DNA of 64,000 bases. Origin: Histomonas meleagridis. Its lineage: Eukaryota > Parabasalia > Tritrichomonadida > Dientamoebidae. The stretch is taken from contig WSYJ01000060.1 of NCBI GenBank assembly GCA_020186115.1, forward strand, positions 2,108,001 to 2,172,000, in the 5' to 3' direction. A program made the translations under genes and the position numbers. Below are positions 10,527 to 20,800 of the stretch, piece by piece (position 1 is the stretch's first letter; every line of letters starts with the position of its first letter). The notes under the pieces were generated by a model. It worked only from the letters and a program-made list of their open reading frames with translations, did not search any database and was not told the origin of the DNA.

Positions 10527-11516
10527 TCACTCATTCTTATGGTGGTGTTTCTTATGTTTATGTTCTTTCTTAACTGTTCTTTGTTCAACAAAATGGCTTA
10601 AAAATTCATTTGCTTGTTCTTCACCTTGTTCCGCTGCAGCCTCAATGTATTCACGTGCTTTACCTGGGTTTCTCTTACAACCTTCACCTTTCATCAACAT
10701 TGCACCATATGTATACTGCGCAGTGGGGTGCCCCAAATCAGCGGCTCTTTTGAAGTACGTTAAGGCTTGTGACATGTCTTGTTCAACGCCTTCGCCCTCA
10801 CGAAGCATCATACCATAGTTAAACATAGCTTTGGGGTTTCCAGCAACAGCCGCAAGTTTATAGTATTTGGCAGCTTCAGCAAGATCTTTATTACATCCAC
10901 GACCTTCTTGAAGACAAAGAGCCCACTGGAATTGTTCGTCAACAAGTCCACGCTCTGCGCCTTGCTTATGTATAGCGGCAACTCTCTTTGGATCACGTGG
11001 TTGACTTAATAAAATATCAATTTGACTCATGGCAAGTGGTTGTGGTTTGTCGCTACTAGATTCATGACCGAACTGTACTGAATCAATGTCATTAAAATGC
11101 TTCTTTCTTGCTGATTCAGCTGGTTCAGCATCAAATCTATAAATTTCACCATTTTCGCCAATAAGTGTTGCTTCATCATAATCTTCATTTTGTTGGAATT
11201 CGTATACCTGTTTTACATTGGGTTGAGGGCGTGATTGAGATTCTGATGGAAGAACATGAATCATATCACCATTGACTGCACCAATATCTCTAAGTGTTTG
11301 TCCTTTTATTAACCAATTTACCTGGCCTTGTGAATTTCTATATAGTATTTGATAATCAATGTTTTTAGGCAATTTAAGGTTTCCACATGCACTGTCAAGA
11401 AGTTGTTCATAGGTGAAATCCAAGTAGTATGTAAAGTGTTGTGGTTGTGGATCTTGAACCTTATCTGTTGTATATAAAATTACTGTTTGGTAAGTTACAT
11501 CTAGGTTTAAAGCCAT
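10527..11516 (-). CDS. Ubiquitin-like plus Sel1-repeat protein
   Basis: 329 residues. The N-terminal 95 residues look like a ubiquitin-like fold (VILYTTD, then a helix YEQLLDSAC, then TLRDIGAVNGDMIHVLP near residues 75-90). Residues about 185-310 form Sel1-type TPR repeats: QWALCLQEGRGCNKDLAEAA, MFNYGMMLREGEGVEQDMSQ and YTYGAMLMKGEGCKRNPGKA. The tail is lysine/histidine-rich (HKHKKHHHKNE). Sel1 repeats are protein-binding scaffolds; the Ubl suggests a link to ubiquitin-dependent turnover, which is inference. It is divergent from the capping-protein gene with 240 bp between. Codon use is less AT-rich than in neighbours, as expected of a well expressed gene. Confidence 0.75.
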   Translation of the reverse strand: MALNLDVTYQTVILYTTDKVQDPQPQHFTYYLDFTYEQLLDSACGNLKLPKNIDYQILYRNSQGQVNWLIKGQTLRDIGAVNGDMIHVLPSESQSRPQPNVKQVYEFQQNEDYDEATLIGENGEIYRFDAEPAESARKKHFNDIDSVQFGHESSSDKPQPLAMSQIDILLSQPRDPKRVAAIHKQGAERGLVDEQFQWALCLQEGRGCNKDLAEAAKYYKLAAVAGNPKAMFNYGMMLREGEGVEQDMSQALTYFKRAADLGHPTAQYTYGAMLMKGEGCKRNPGKAREYIEAAAEQGEEQANEFLSHFVEQRTVKKEHKHKKHHHKNE

Positions 11517-11737
11517 TTTCTACAGTTCTGGAACTTTTCCTGATTGTAAGCACGATAGAAATTATTTATTGGTTCAATTCTGAACTTTTTCAAATGAAAG
11601 CATATTATCGTTGTTTACTTGGAATCCGTTTAATAATCAAGCACCCACAATCAAAAGTGACAGTATTTTGTACTAACCAGATTGCCCCTAACCGCTGCGT
11701 TTACTGAAAAAGTGGTATTCAAAATTGAGAAGTTCTG

Positions 11738-11743
11738 TCATTT
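11738..11743 (+). promoter_or_regulatory. Inr-like initiator upstream of capping protein alpha
   Basis: TCATTT with the A about 17 bases before the ATG matches the trichomonad initiator TCA(+1)YTW. In Trichomonas vaginalis this element sets transcription start and gives 5' leaders of about this length. A gene for an IBD protein, the domain that binds Inr, is present at 61404-62054. Confidence 0.5.
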
Positions 11744-11756
11744 TACCAACTAGACA

Positions 11757-12563
11757 ATGTCAGCTGATCCAAAGCTTGTTGAAGCCGCTTCTAGACTTCT
11801 TGTCAACGCTCCACCTGGGGAATTCGAAGACTGTGTAAATGCTATGAACCAATTTGTCGAAGATAAAGATGTTGTCGAAGAAGCCAGAAAACATTCAGTT
11901 CGTAAGTGGATGATGTCCCGTTGTGTTGCTGTTGAAGTTGGAGATCATTCTGCAATGGTTTGTGAAGAGGCTCTTCAAGATGGAAGCAGGTTTGTTGATC
12001 CACATACAATGAAGATTTTCGAATACAACTTTGAAGACCGTACATCCCAAGAAACTGACGAACAATTAGATTCAACACCATTCAGGAGTGCATGCCAAAC
12101 AGCTCTTGATGTTTTCTCAAAGAATACCTTAAAGAACGGTGCATGTGGTGTTTATGACACAAGTGATGGTGTTGCTATTGTTCTCAGTGGTTCATCAATT
12201 GCTAGAGAAAACTATCGTACAGGTGATGTCTTCATGAGATTTACAATTGTTAACGGACATCTTTCTGGTAAGATAACAGCTGCTGCTCACTTCTATGAAA
12301 ACGGTAACTGCACACTCGAAAACAGTGCTGACTTCGAAGCACAAGTTAGCGGAAATGACAATGATTCAATGGCCGCCGCCGCAGTTAAGAAACTTTCCGA
12401 GTTCTATAAGACATGGACTGAAAAACTTGCTTATGGCTTTGACCTCCTTAAAGACGAAGGTTTGAATCGCCTTCGCCGTAGACTTCCAGTCACCAAATCT
12501 AAGGTCAATTGGCGCGCTGAAATTGTTGGCTCTGCATCAATGGGAACCAAGAAAGGCAAATAA
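11757..12563 (+). CDS. F-actin-capping protein subunit alpha
   Basis: 268 residues, near the usual 280 of CapZ alpha. It aligns by eye over the length: an N-terminal helical region (ASRLLVNAPPGEFEDCVNAM), the central strands with VDPHTMKIFEYNFED, and the typical NGHLSGKITAAAHFYENGNCTLEN stretch followed by the long C-terminal helix. With a beta subunit it caps barbed ends of actin filaments and limits their growth. The start is set by the first ATG, with an Inr-like TCATTT just upstream. The stop is followed at once by TAAATAAAT, like the stop-overlapping TAAA polyadenylation signal known in trichomonads. Base composition is richer in G+C than the flanks. Confidence 0.95.
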   Translation: MSADPKLVEAASRLLVNAPPGEFEDCVNAMNQFVEDKDVVEEARKHSVRKWMMSRCVAVEVGDHSAMVCEEALQDGSRFVDPHTMKIFEYNFEDRTSQETDEQLDSTPFRSACQTALDVFSKNTLKNGACGVYDTSDGVAIVLSGSSIARENYRTGDVFMRFTIVNGHLSGKITAAAHFYENGNCTLENSADFEAQVSGNDNDSMAAAAVKKLSEFYKTWTEKLAYGFDLLKDEGLNRLRRRLPVTKSKVNWRAEIVGSASMGTKKGK

Positions 12564-12878
12564 ATAAATCGCACTTTGATTTGGTAATATTTAAGAACAA
12601 CAAGTTGTTTCAAGTGGTCTTCCAACACGTCCAAGAACAAGAAAACGAAAATAAAAAAGCGATCAAAAATCATTGAAATTTTCGTTTAATGAGGTTCTGA
12701 AATCTACTGAAACCATTTTGAAGATTTGAATGAATATGTGGTCATTTCAAAGGTGAAATGATCGAATAAATTTATAATGTGGGTTTAAGATTATCGATGA
12801 ATATAATTACAATTGGAATTTAGGAAATTTTGTTAAACAAAATACATATATTTTTATTCATCCTTTTTAAACAATTTA
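12564..12878. other. Convergent intergenic spacer
   Basis: Between the stops of the capping-protein and ubiquitin-protease genes; AT-rich, no gene seen. It probably carries both 3' ends. Confidence 0.5.
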
Positions 12879-14642
12879 TTATTTTCTTTGATAAAATAAA
12901 ATATAAGCCTTACTGTTGTGTGCTGCGGCAATACTTATTTTACTAGCGCTTGAATCATTAAAGTAATACCATTGTCCTGAAGGCAAATCTAATGCAGCTG
13001 AGGTGTAATGACCGCCATTTAATCCACCAGCATGAAAAACTACACCAATCAATCTATACACATCGTTGTTCTTTTTCATTGTGAACAAAGACGCGTCAAG
13101 TTCATCTGGATAATCAACAGTAGTATCAATTTTCGTTGCATATCTTAATCTTCCTTCGAATCTTTTCAAATGTATAATTAGTACAGGAGGACATTGTTCA
13201 ATCTCGATTTTCTTTGTCGCTTTAACATAATGATTACATTTCTCACATTTCCATTTGTTACTTTCATCTAATTGTTCTTCTTTTAAGAAGAACTTTATGC
13301 AATCGATGAGTTTTATACTTTTCTCAGCTCTGGACGGAACTGAAAGAGACAAAAACATAAATAACTCATGAACAATAGATGAATACCCACAAAGATTACA
13401 ATTAATACGACTGTAAAGTTTCCCAGAAAACAAATCCATAATTGGAGATGAGTTTTTGCTTAAATAAAGGCTCCATGAATCAGCATTAGATGAAACAGTT
13501 TCATTCTCTGTGCTATTTTTTGGACGCGCGGCTTGATTAAGATCTTCATGAAGTCCATCAAGAAGTGCTCCAAGTAGTTCTTGTGAATCTTGCTGCCAGT
13601 AATTCGCAAATTTTCGATACTTAGAAGCAATCGCACTTCGAAGTAAACGTGGATCTCGTGTATTGTTTCGACCGCCACAAATGTCCATCAGAAAATTACG
13701 ATATGCAAGTGCAATGGCGCCATGAGAACCAAGTGGATTATTAAAGTTGATATGTGATTCGAATGTTGGTGACATAACAAATGCTGTGAGTGGCTGAATT
13801 CGAATTAGACATTGAATGGCGGCATTGAAAAAACAGGTGTTACCAAGGTTGTGAAGACCAGCAGGCTTTGGAAATGGTTGAACAGTGTGTAAATTAAAGA
13901 AATCAGTGACTGATAATGATTTCATTGAATTGCCAGATAAGTCAATGGATGGGGAAGATTGAGATGAAGTTGTAAAATTGGAGCTTTCTTCGAGAGAGGA
14001 AGCATTGGAATCGGTTGAATTTTTTTGTGTATCGATTGAATCTTTATTTGATGAAATGGAATCTAATTCAGTAAGTATTACATTTCCATCAAATCTTTTT
14101 AAAATGTCTGAAACTAGTAAAGAATCATCGATTATTGAGTGTTGTGATTGTGATAAAAAGCGATATTTTTGACGATCGATACTTAAAATTCTACATAACT
14201 GTGTCAGGACATCTCCAATTACCCAGTCCTTTAAAACAGATTTTTGTATAAATCGATTTTGAAAGGAAATTCTTAAAGTATCTGATGAAAACAAAACAAT
14301 TGGTTCTCCTGTTTTAGGATGTTTAATTAGATTTCTTTGATAAGGCTGTATTCTTTTAAATAATTTTGCAATTTCTGGCCATGCTGATGATGGAATTACT
14401 TCAAAATCAGTATGTAATTTAAGATCTGACTTAAATTTATTTCCGCTTTTTAAACTATTTAAGTTCATTTCGCTAGGCTTTGGATTTTGTGGGTCTTTAA
14501 GCCATTTAATTAAAGAATCATACCATTGTTTTTCTACAACAACAACTTTTAAAACATAATTTGTTGCATTTATTTTAAGCGAAGACAATATTTTATCAGC
14601 TTTTGTTGGTGACAATTCTTTGTTTCCTTCGCCTTTTTCCAT
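12879..14642 (-). CDS. Ubiquitin-specific protease (C19), DUSP-USP type
   Basis: 587 residues. The N-terminal 100 residues (QWYDSLIKWLKDP... SSAWPEIAKLF) resemble a DUSP-like domain as in USP4/USP15. The catalytic domain has the Cys box NLGNTCFFNAAIQC (about residues 265-278), a QQDSQELLGALLDGLHEDLN segment, zinc-binding CNLCG and CEKCNHY pairs, the LIIHLKRF motif, the His box GGHYTS (about 545) and the following YYFNDSS. All catalytic residues are present, so it should cleave ubiquitin chains or conjugates. The start is the only early ATG; AACGTTTCC lies about 35 bases upstream. A serine-rich linker separates the two domains. Confidence 0.9.
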   Translation of the reverse strand: MEKGEGNKELSPTKADKILSSLKINATNYVLKVVVVEKQWYDSLIKWLKDPQNPKPSEMNLNSLKSGNKFKSDLKLHTDFEVIPSSAWPEIAKLFKRIQPYQRNLIKHPKTGEPIVLFSSDTLRISFQNRFIQKSVLKDWVIGDVLTQLCRILSIDRQKYRFLSQSQHSIIDDSLLVSDILKRFDGNVILTELDSISSNKDSIDTQKNSTDSNASSLEESSNFTTSSQSSPSIDLSGNSMKSLSVTDFFNLHTVQPFPKPAGLHNLGNTCFFNAAIQCLIRIQPLTAFVMSPTFESHINFNNPLGSHGAIALAYRNFLMDICGGRNNTRDPRLLRSAIASKYRKFANYWQQDSQELLGALLDGLHEDLNQAARPKNSTENETVSSNADSWSLYLSKNSSPIMDLFSGKLYSRINCNLCGYSSIVHELFMFLSLSVPSRAEKSIKLIDCIKFFLKEEQLDESNKWKCEKCNHYVKATKKIEIEQCPPVLIIHLKRFEGRLRYATKIDTTVDYPDELDASLFTMKKNNDVYRLIGVVFHAGGLNGGHYTSAALDLPSGQWYYFNDSSASKISIAAAHNSKAYILFYQRK

Positions 14643-15073
14643 AGCAAAGGACGTTTATGTTTGCGAGATTTGGAAACGTTAAACCAATTGAGCGTAAAGT
14701 ATACAATTATCGATTTTCTCTCAAAAATGAAATTCCTTTAAAAAACAAATTATTTTTTATTATCTTTATTATATATAAACATTTTCGAGTATTCTTATGA
14801 GAAAATCAAAATATTTATTATGACGTATTTCAAAAAAAAAAATAGAAATGAATTAAAATTTGTGTATATACACAAAAAAACGTTTCAATTTTTGAATTAG
14901 AAACGATCAAAATTCAGTTCACGAAATCTTCTTCTAGTGACTTTTTCAGAGCTTTATGCCAAAATTTGAGGCAAATTTCATTTGTTTATATGTTTTCATT
15001 TTGTTATTACATGCATTTCATCAAATCTTAAATAAATCACCAAACATTAAATTTAAAACACCAAAAAATCAAA
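14643..15073. other. Intergenic, AT-rich
   Basis: Holds the upstream region of the protease gene (AACGTT near 14675-14680) and the 3' side of the next gene. No coding signal seen. Confidence 0.45.
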
Positions 15074-16132
15074 TCATTTTCCTTCAGCGTTATTCTTAGC
15101 ATTTGATTTCTTTCTACTTTTTGGAATTGATCCAAATATCAAAGGTTTTTGTAAGTAATAAAACTCGACCATATCCTTTGTTGTCTTATCAGGAAACGCC
15201 TTTGCTATTATACCGAACTTATGCGGGTTTTCCCAAAACAACTTTACGTACAAAGTTTTTTCCTGTGGCGACCAATATAATCTTTTTTTATATTTATTAT
15301 GTTCACCCACAGGATCATTCACATATCGATTATTATCTACGTAATCATTATATCTTGGAAGCTCAAAACTAAGTCTCATTTCTACATCAGGCGCAGTTCC
15401 TTTAAGTGCATCTTTTCCTTCAAATGGTACTGTCGGAGTCGCAGGTTGCTCAGGACCCCAATGATAATTGTCATTATGATATTTTAGGTTTAATGTATCA
15501 ACTGCTGGGTTTTGTTCCTTTTTCCAGATTTGGTATAACTCATTGTATTGTTTGGAATATGCAATCTTTTGTTCTTGTACTAAGTTGGAGCGCCAAAATA
15601 AAGACGTGTAAAATAATGGAAGATTTTCATATTGCGTTTGAAGCTGGGTAGAAAATAATGGAAGTTCTTCAACACTTGAATATTCATGATGCGTTTCAAC
15701 TGTATATTTTTGTTTTGCTGTGTTTGCGCGAATTTTACTTTGTTGCGTAATTGTGTTAATAATATGTTTCGGAAATAAAAAGCCATGATAATCATCTATA
15801 CGAAATTGAGATGAATTACTTTCGAAACTAAGGTTTTCGTCTTGAATAAGTCGGGAATTTTCGCGTTCTAATGAAATTAATGTGGTCTCAAATGAGGTGA
15901 TGTCATTCTGTAAATCGGATTTGGCTTTTTCTATTTCTGACGCTTTTGGTAAGGATGGATATGGTGCGCCACTAAATATTTTTTTTGGATGATTCTGGGA
16001 AAAATATAACGATTTATCATAATATGAACGTGGGCGACTAGGTGCCGAATTAGGGAAAGAATGCATAACTTGATAATTTGGAGGTGAATTAAAATTTCCC
16101 ATGGAATTTATTATTGGTGGCGCATTGGCCAT
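15074..16132 (-). CDS. SANT-domain protein resembling N-CoR/SMRT/Snt1 corepressors
   Basis: 352 residues from the ATG at 16132; the frame is open a little further upstream but only from a TTG. Near the C-terminus, LYWSPQEKTLYVKLFWENPHKFGIIAKAF followed by KTTKDMVEFYYLQK matches the first SANT domain of N-CoR/SMRT and yeast Snt1, which holds class I histone deacetylases in corepressor complexes. Upstream is a short coiled coil (FETTLISLERENSRLIQDE) and a long linker, an order also seen in Snt1-type proteins. A short basic tail follows. Role as an HDAC-complex scaffold is inferred from the family. CAACGG lies about 40 bases upstream of the ATG. Confidence 0.7.
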   Translation of the reverse strand: MANAPPIINSMGNFNSPPNYQVMHSFPNSAPSRPRSYYDKSLYFSQNHPKKIFSGAPYPSLPKASEIEKAKSDLQNDITSFETTLISLERENSRLIQDENLSFESNSSQFRIDDYHGFLFPKHIINTITQQSKIRANTAKQKYTVETHHEYSSVEELPLFSTQLQTQYENLPLFYTSLFWRSNLVQEQKIAYSKQYNELYQIWKKEQNPAVDTLNLKYHNDNYHWGPEQPATPTVPFEGKDALKGTAPDVEMRLSFELPRYNDYVDNNRYVNDPVGEHNKYKKRLYWSPQEKTLYVKLFWENPHKFGIIAKAFPDKTTKDMVEFYYLQKPLIFGSIPKSRKKSNAKNNAEGK

Positions 16133-16904
16133 GGGTTTTAGTGACCAATAAAAAAAATACTCGTCAATTTTCAACGGCCGCGTCCGTCTTACTTTTTCTG
16201 CGGGCGTTTCAGGTAAATTGTGAGGAATTCAATTTTGAATAAATTTTCAAACCGCCTTGTGAACATTTGCAAATGTTAAATCCTTGTTTAATCGTATATT
16301 TAATGGAAGTTTTCAACATTTCTGATAAAAAAATAAATTTTATTCTTTATTATTATGGAAATAACATAAATATGAAGATACCATATTTTTTTTTCTGAAT
16401 TTATCTTACTTAGGAATTAAAATATTCATATTTTTAATTATCATATCCATATTTGCACATATAAAAAAGTTTTCTTTTTTATAGGAAATCATTAATGAAG
16501 GAAAATCATCGTATTATACATTGGATAACTTAGTTCCGATTTTTGTGATTTTAAAAAGTAATTTGAATCTTTTGAAATTACGATTCATATTTTTGAGTTG
16601 TAAGATGAAATTTCAAAATTTCAAACATTCAATAAATAAAGGGACATCTTCTTTACCTCAATTTAAATTTGAGGAATAATACAAAATTCTATTAATGATT
16701 GCGACCAAATTATCTGAAAAAAGCTATCGTTGGAAATCGATTTTGAAAGTAATTAAATCGACAAGATTTTTTTTGATAAAAATAGATTAAATCAAAAGAT
16801 AACAAGTATTTTTGATACAAATAAAAGCAAATTCATTACATTTACTTAATTTTAATCCCATTGAAATTAATGACATAAAAAAGAATTTTGAACAAACATT
16901 TTTA
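16133..16904. other. Divergent intergenic region, no gene recognised
   Basis: Lies between the starts of the SANT and Myb genes. Very AT-rich with short T and A runs. An Inr-like TTCATTACA near 16830-16840 could serve the Myb gene. Short chance open frames exist but show no family resemblance. Confidence 0.45.
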
Positions 16905-17411
16905 ATGATGGAAAAGAAAAAGGAAAGAAGCATTCAATCACATCGGAAAGTTAAATGGAGTCAAGAAGAAGATAATCAACTAATTGATGCAGTAAAAATA
17001 TATGGAAATTCAAATTGGTCTTCTATAGCTCAACATGTTAATGGAAGAAATGGGAAACAATGTAGAGAAAGGTGGATTGGAATGTTGGATCCCAACCTTA
17101 TTCATGATGGATGGACAACATCAGAAGATCATTTACTTCTTAAAAAACAAAAAGAATATGGAAACAAATGGTCTAAGATAGTTACATTTTTTCCTAAGCG
17201 TTCTTCAATTACAATTAAAAATAGATGGAATTGGCTCATAAAGCATGTCATTCCTGAACAAATATTATTTAATCCTACTGAAGTAACTGATCTCAAAGAA
17301 AACAAAGATGATATCTTTTTTGAAGGCTCATCTTGGAAGGAGCTTGATTTACTCGAGTATTCTCATTTCTCTTTTGATTGCCCTTTAACAAATGAATGGT
17401 TTTCTTTTTGA
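16905..17411 (+). CDS. R2R3 Myb-like DNA-binding protein
   Basis: 168 residues counted from ATG 16905 (a second ATG follows at once). Two Myb repeats: KWSQEEDNQLIDAVKIYGNSNWSSIAQHVNGRNGKQCRERW and GWTTSEDHLLLKKQKEYGNKWSKIVTFF...ITIKNRWNWL. The spaced tryptophans and the recognition helices (GKQCRERW, ITIKNRW) are those of c-Myb repeats R2 and R3, which read YAACNG. Trichomonads carry hundreds of such short Myb proteins, several acting on Myb-recognition elements in promoters. The C-terminal 50 residues are acidic and unrecognised. AACGGT-type elements recur in this window, so this class of factor has plausible targets nearby. Confidence 0.88.
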   Translation: MMEKKKERSIQSHRKVKWSQEEDNQLIDAVKIYGNSNWSSIAQHVNGRNGKQCRERWIGMLDPNLIHDGWTTSEDHLLLKKQKEYGNKWSKIVTFFPKRSSITIKNRWNWLIKHVIPEQILFNPTEVTDLKENKDDIFFEGSSWKELDLLEYSHFSFDCPLTNEWFSF

Positions 17412-17890
17412 GTAAATTAATTAATTAATTATTGTTGAAAAAAAATTTATTTTTTTTATCAATGAACTCTTTAATATAAATCAAAAAAAAAATTACAATT
17501 AAAAGCAATTCATCAAGAATTAATCATTATTTTTCATAATCTAATTTTTTATTTTTCCATAAACAATTACCATATCATTTCATTATTCAAAAATGCAAAA
17601 TTTCAAATTTTTCATATTCTTCAAAATTATTTATAGAATTTATTTCTTCATCTTTATTTTTAAAAACATATTTAAATATATTTCATTACATTGATTTCTT
17701 CCACATTATTTACAAAAACATATTTAAATATATTTCATTACATTGATTTCTTCCACATTATTTACAAAAACATATTTAAATATATTTCTTTGAGTGACGA
17801 ATGAATTAAACATCAAAATATATTTAATAAACCAAAATTTATTTTCTATTTATTTTTAACTATTCATAAATAATATGCAAACAATTCATA
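17412..17890. other. Convergent spacer containing a 52-bp minisatellite
   Basis: No gene seen. The region carries the tandem repeat described separately. Confidence 0.5.
17659..17790. repeat. Tandem repeat, 52-bp unit, about 2.5 copies
   Basis: The sequence ACATATTTAAATATATTTCA begins at about 17666, 17718 and 17770, and the bases between are virtually identical, so the unit is 52 bp. No coding potential; probably a young duplication in the spacer. Confidence 0.85.
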
Positions 17891-20800
17891 TTACTCTATT
17901 TGACTCATTGGCTTCTGAAGCATTTCTCCGATATTCTCAGCCACGAATCTCCTTCCCACTCTGTCGGGCGATCCCATCTGATGCTTTGGGTTTTTCCTTG
18001 CGTGTATTGGCCCCAAAAGCACCGGCCTAATTTTCTCTGTGTTTTCGACATTCGCGTTAGTTTTCTCTTGATTTGCGTCTTCTGTTTCACTATTAACTTC
18101 CAAAGATATTTGTGACTTCGAAGAGCGTCTCGAATGTCGATGGAAACTTTTCTCATCTTTTGATCTTCTTCTTCTTCGTTTTCTTTTCTTTGAAGAAGAA
18201 GCGTCTTCACTTTCCTCCACAAATAATTTCTGGTACAAAATCGTCGGGTTTTTAATTGTGGAAGATCTTCTTGTACGTGTTGTAGCAAACCATTGACCTG
18301 CCATTGCTTCTTCTTCTGTTTTGTTATTATTATTATTTTCGTTCGTGTTGTTATTCTTTTGTTTAAATTCAAAAGTTTCATCAGTGTTATCATAGAATTC
18401 GCTGATAAAATCATTCGCTGTTCGTAATGTTTTAGGTTCAACATGATTAATAGGCGTCGGTGGTTGCGCTGAGTTACGCCGCTTTGATGTCGTCGACTTA
18501 CGTCGTTCGTTTTTCTTTTCGTCATTATCTGACGTTGACTCTTCATCTGCTTCTTTCTTCTTAAGTTGTTGAACAATTGGCTTAAATGATGGAAACGCAT
18601 CTAATTCGCTGTTGTTAACTCTTGGCGCTAATCTGAGCATTGGCTGTTTGGGTTCGACGTGCTGATTTGGCGAATTATTATATCTTGGCGAATTCTGACG
18701 ATTAATAACATTCACATTTTGATTATTTGTTGGCGTATTCATTTGGCTATTATTAACATTTTGATTATTTGTTGGTGTATTAATATTAACATTTACATTT
18801 TGATTATTTGTTGGCGTATTCGTTCGACTATTATTAACATTAATATTTTGATTATTTGGCGAATTATTATTATTATTAACATTTTGATTATTTGGAGAAT
18901 TATTATTATTAACATTTTGATTGTTTGGAGAATTTTCATTATTAATGAATTGCACATCATTCAGCGAACTTGGTGTAATGATATTGTTACTTTTCGTCGA
19001 ATCATTTATTACGGATGAGCTTTCTTCAGTATCTTCAAATATAGGAATTGGCCGCTGCACATTATGCGGTAAAGTAAACACGGGTTTAACGCGTTTAGAT
19101 TCCGCGGAGCCAATACTTTGAGCGAAAGTTGCTCTTGGAATTGGGATTTTTTCCTTTATGATATCAGTACTTTCACTTTCATCATTCGATATGATTGAAG
19201 TGTTTGAATCTGTCTTAAGTGCTACTCGTAACTTACGCATTCCTTGTGACTTAGGGAACACTGAATACCTCCGTAAACTTTCGGGACTAATTTTTTCTTC
19301 GATTAATTGACGTGGCGTCATCACTTCGTTTTTCTCGTTTTGTTTACGTCTAATTCGAGGCGATGTTTGACTAAAAGTTGCCAACTTTTCGGGATCAATT
19401 TTCTCGATGAAAATTGATTCGATTATCATTCGTTGGAAAATTGGTTGTTTTGAAGTGGGTATAGCGTTAATATTTTCTTGAGTTTTTATTAAGGCCGCAA
19501 TTGAAGCACGTCTTAACATTAAATTTCGTTGTACTTGTGGAGATATTGTTGATTTAGTTTGTACAGTTCTTCGAGGTATAGTATCAGGTAAATATGTTGA
19601 TTGATGTGAAATTAATGTATGACATCTTTGAGAGTTTAAGAAGTTATCCCATTTATTTTGATCGAAGTTAATAATAATTTCATTTTTTATTTCGTTTTTC
19701 CATGAATTCGATAATTTTAATGTATATAAAGTACATAAAGGTAATTTACTTTTATATTCCATTCCACCATATATTATAATTTCTTTGTTAGATAACATTG
19801 CACCACTTGCATATCGTAAAGAAGTTGGAAAATTTCCATAATTATTAATTTTAGTAATTCCGAAATTATTTAAATTTATTGTAAATGGTTTCGATTCAGG
19901 TCGATCAGTAATTCCGCCAATGATTAACATTTCATTCCCTAAAACAAATGATAAATGAGACATTTGTGGGCGAATTTTTTCTTTTAATATTTCTTTATTC
20001 CATTTTAAATTTATCAAATCAAATGTCCATAAATCATTTAACAAACCTTTTTCATTTTTACCACCGAAGATATACATTTTATTTTGATATACTATCGCAG
20101 AATGTCCACATCTTGGATCAGGTTTTTTTCCATTTATATTTAATTGTTCGATTTCTTTTTGTAATGGATCTAATATATATATTTGTGATGAAAATCCATT
20201 TTCTTTAGATTTACCACCGAATATATATAACTTATCTTTATATGATACACAAGAATGTCCATGTTTATAAAATGGCGTTTTCATTCCAAATTGATGCCAT
20301 TGTCCACTGTTTAAATCAAATCGCATTATTTCGGCGACTTCTTTTGACCCTATAATCCCTCCAATAACATATAAATAATCTTTTAAATATGTAAATGTAC
20401 TTTTCCTTCGACCAACTATACCACTTTCTAATGTGGTCATTTCAGACAATGGAAAATTTCGTAAATTTTGTTGTTGATACGAAGAGAATTCAGAACATAT
20501 TAATCTTTGTGATGTTGATATTCCTCCATAAAAGATAATACATTCGCCATTAGAGATACAATTATGTTGACAAATCGATGGTAATGAATCAGAAATTGAA
20601 GCTAAAGTCCAATTAATTTGTCGTTCTTTATCACCTTGTTTATTTTGGAATGAGTTTAATAAAAGTTGTATGTTATCTAAAAATTGTGTTTTCTCTTCTA
20701 ATTTAGAAAATGATATAATGAAATCTGTACGTTCATAAACATTTTCTTTAACTTTATATATATATGGAATAATTATTGACCGAAATTCTCCTGCTAAAGG

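Noticed and set aside
18659-19018. Plus-strand open frame of isoleucine/tryptophan repeats
   Set aside because: Shadow of the asparagine-rich part of the RhoGEF-kelch gene.
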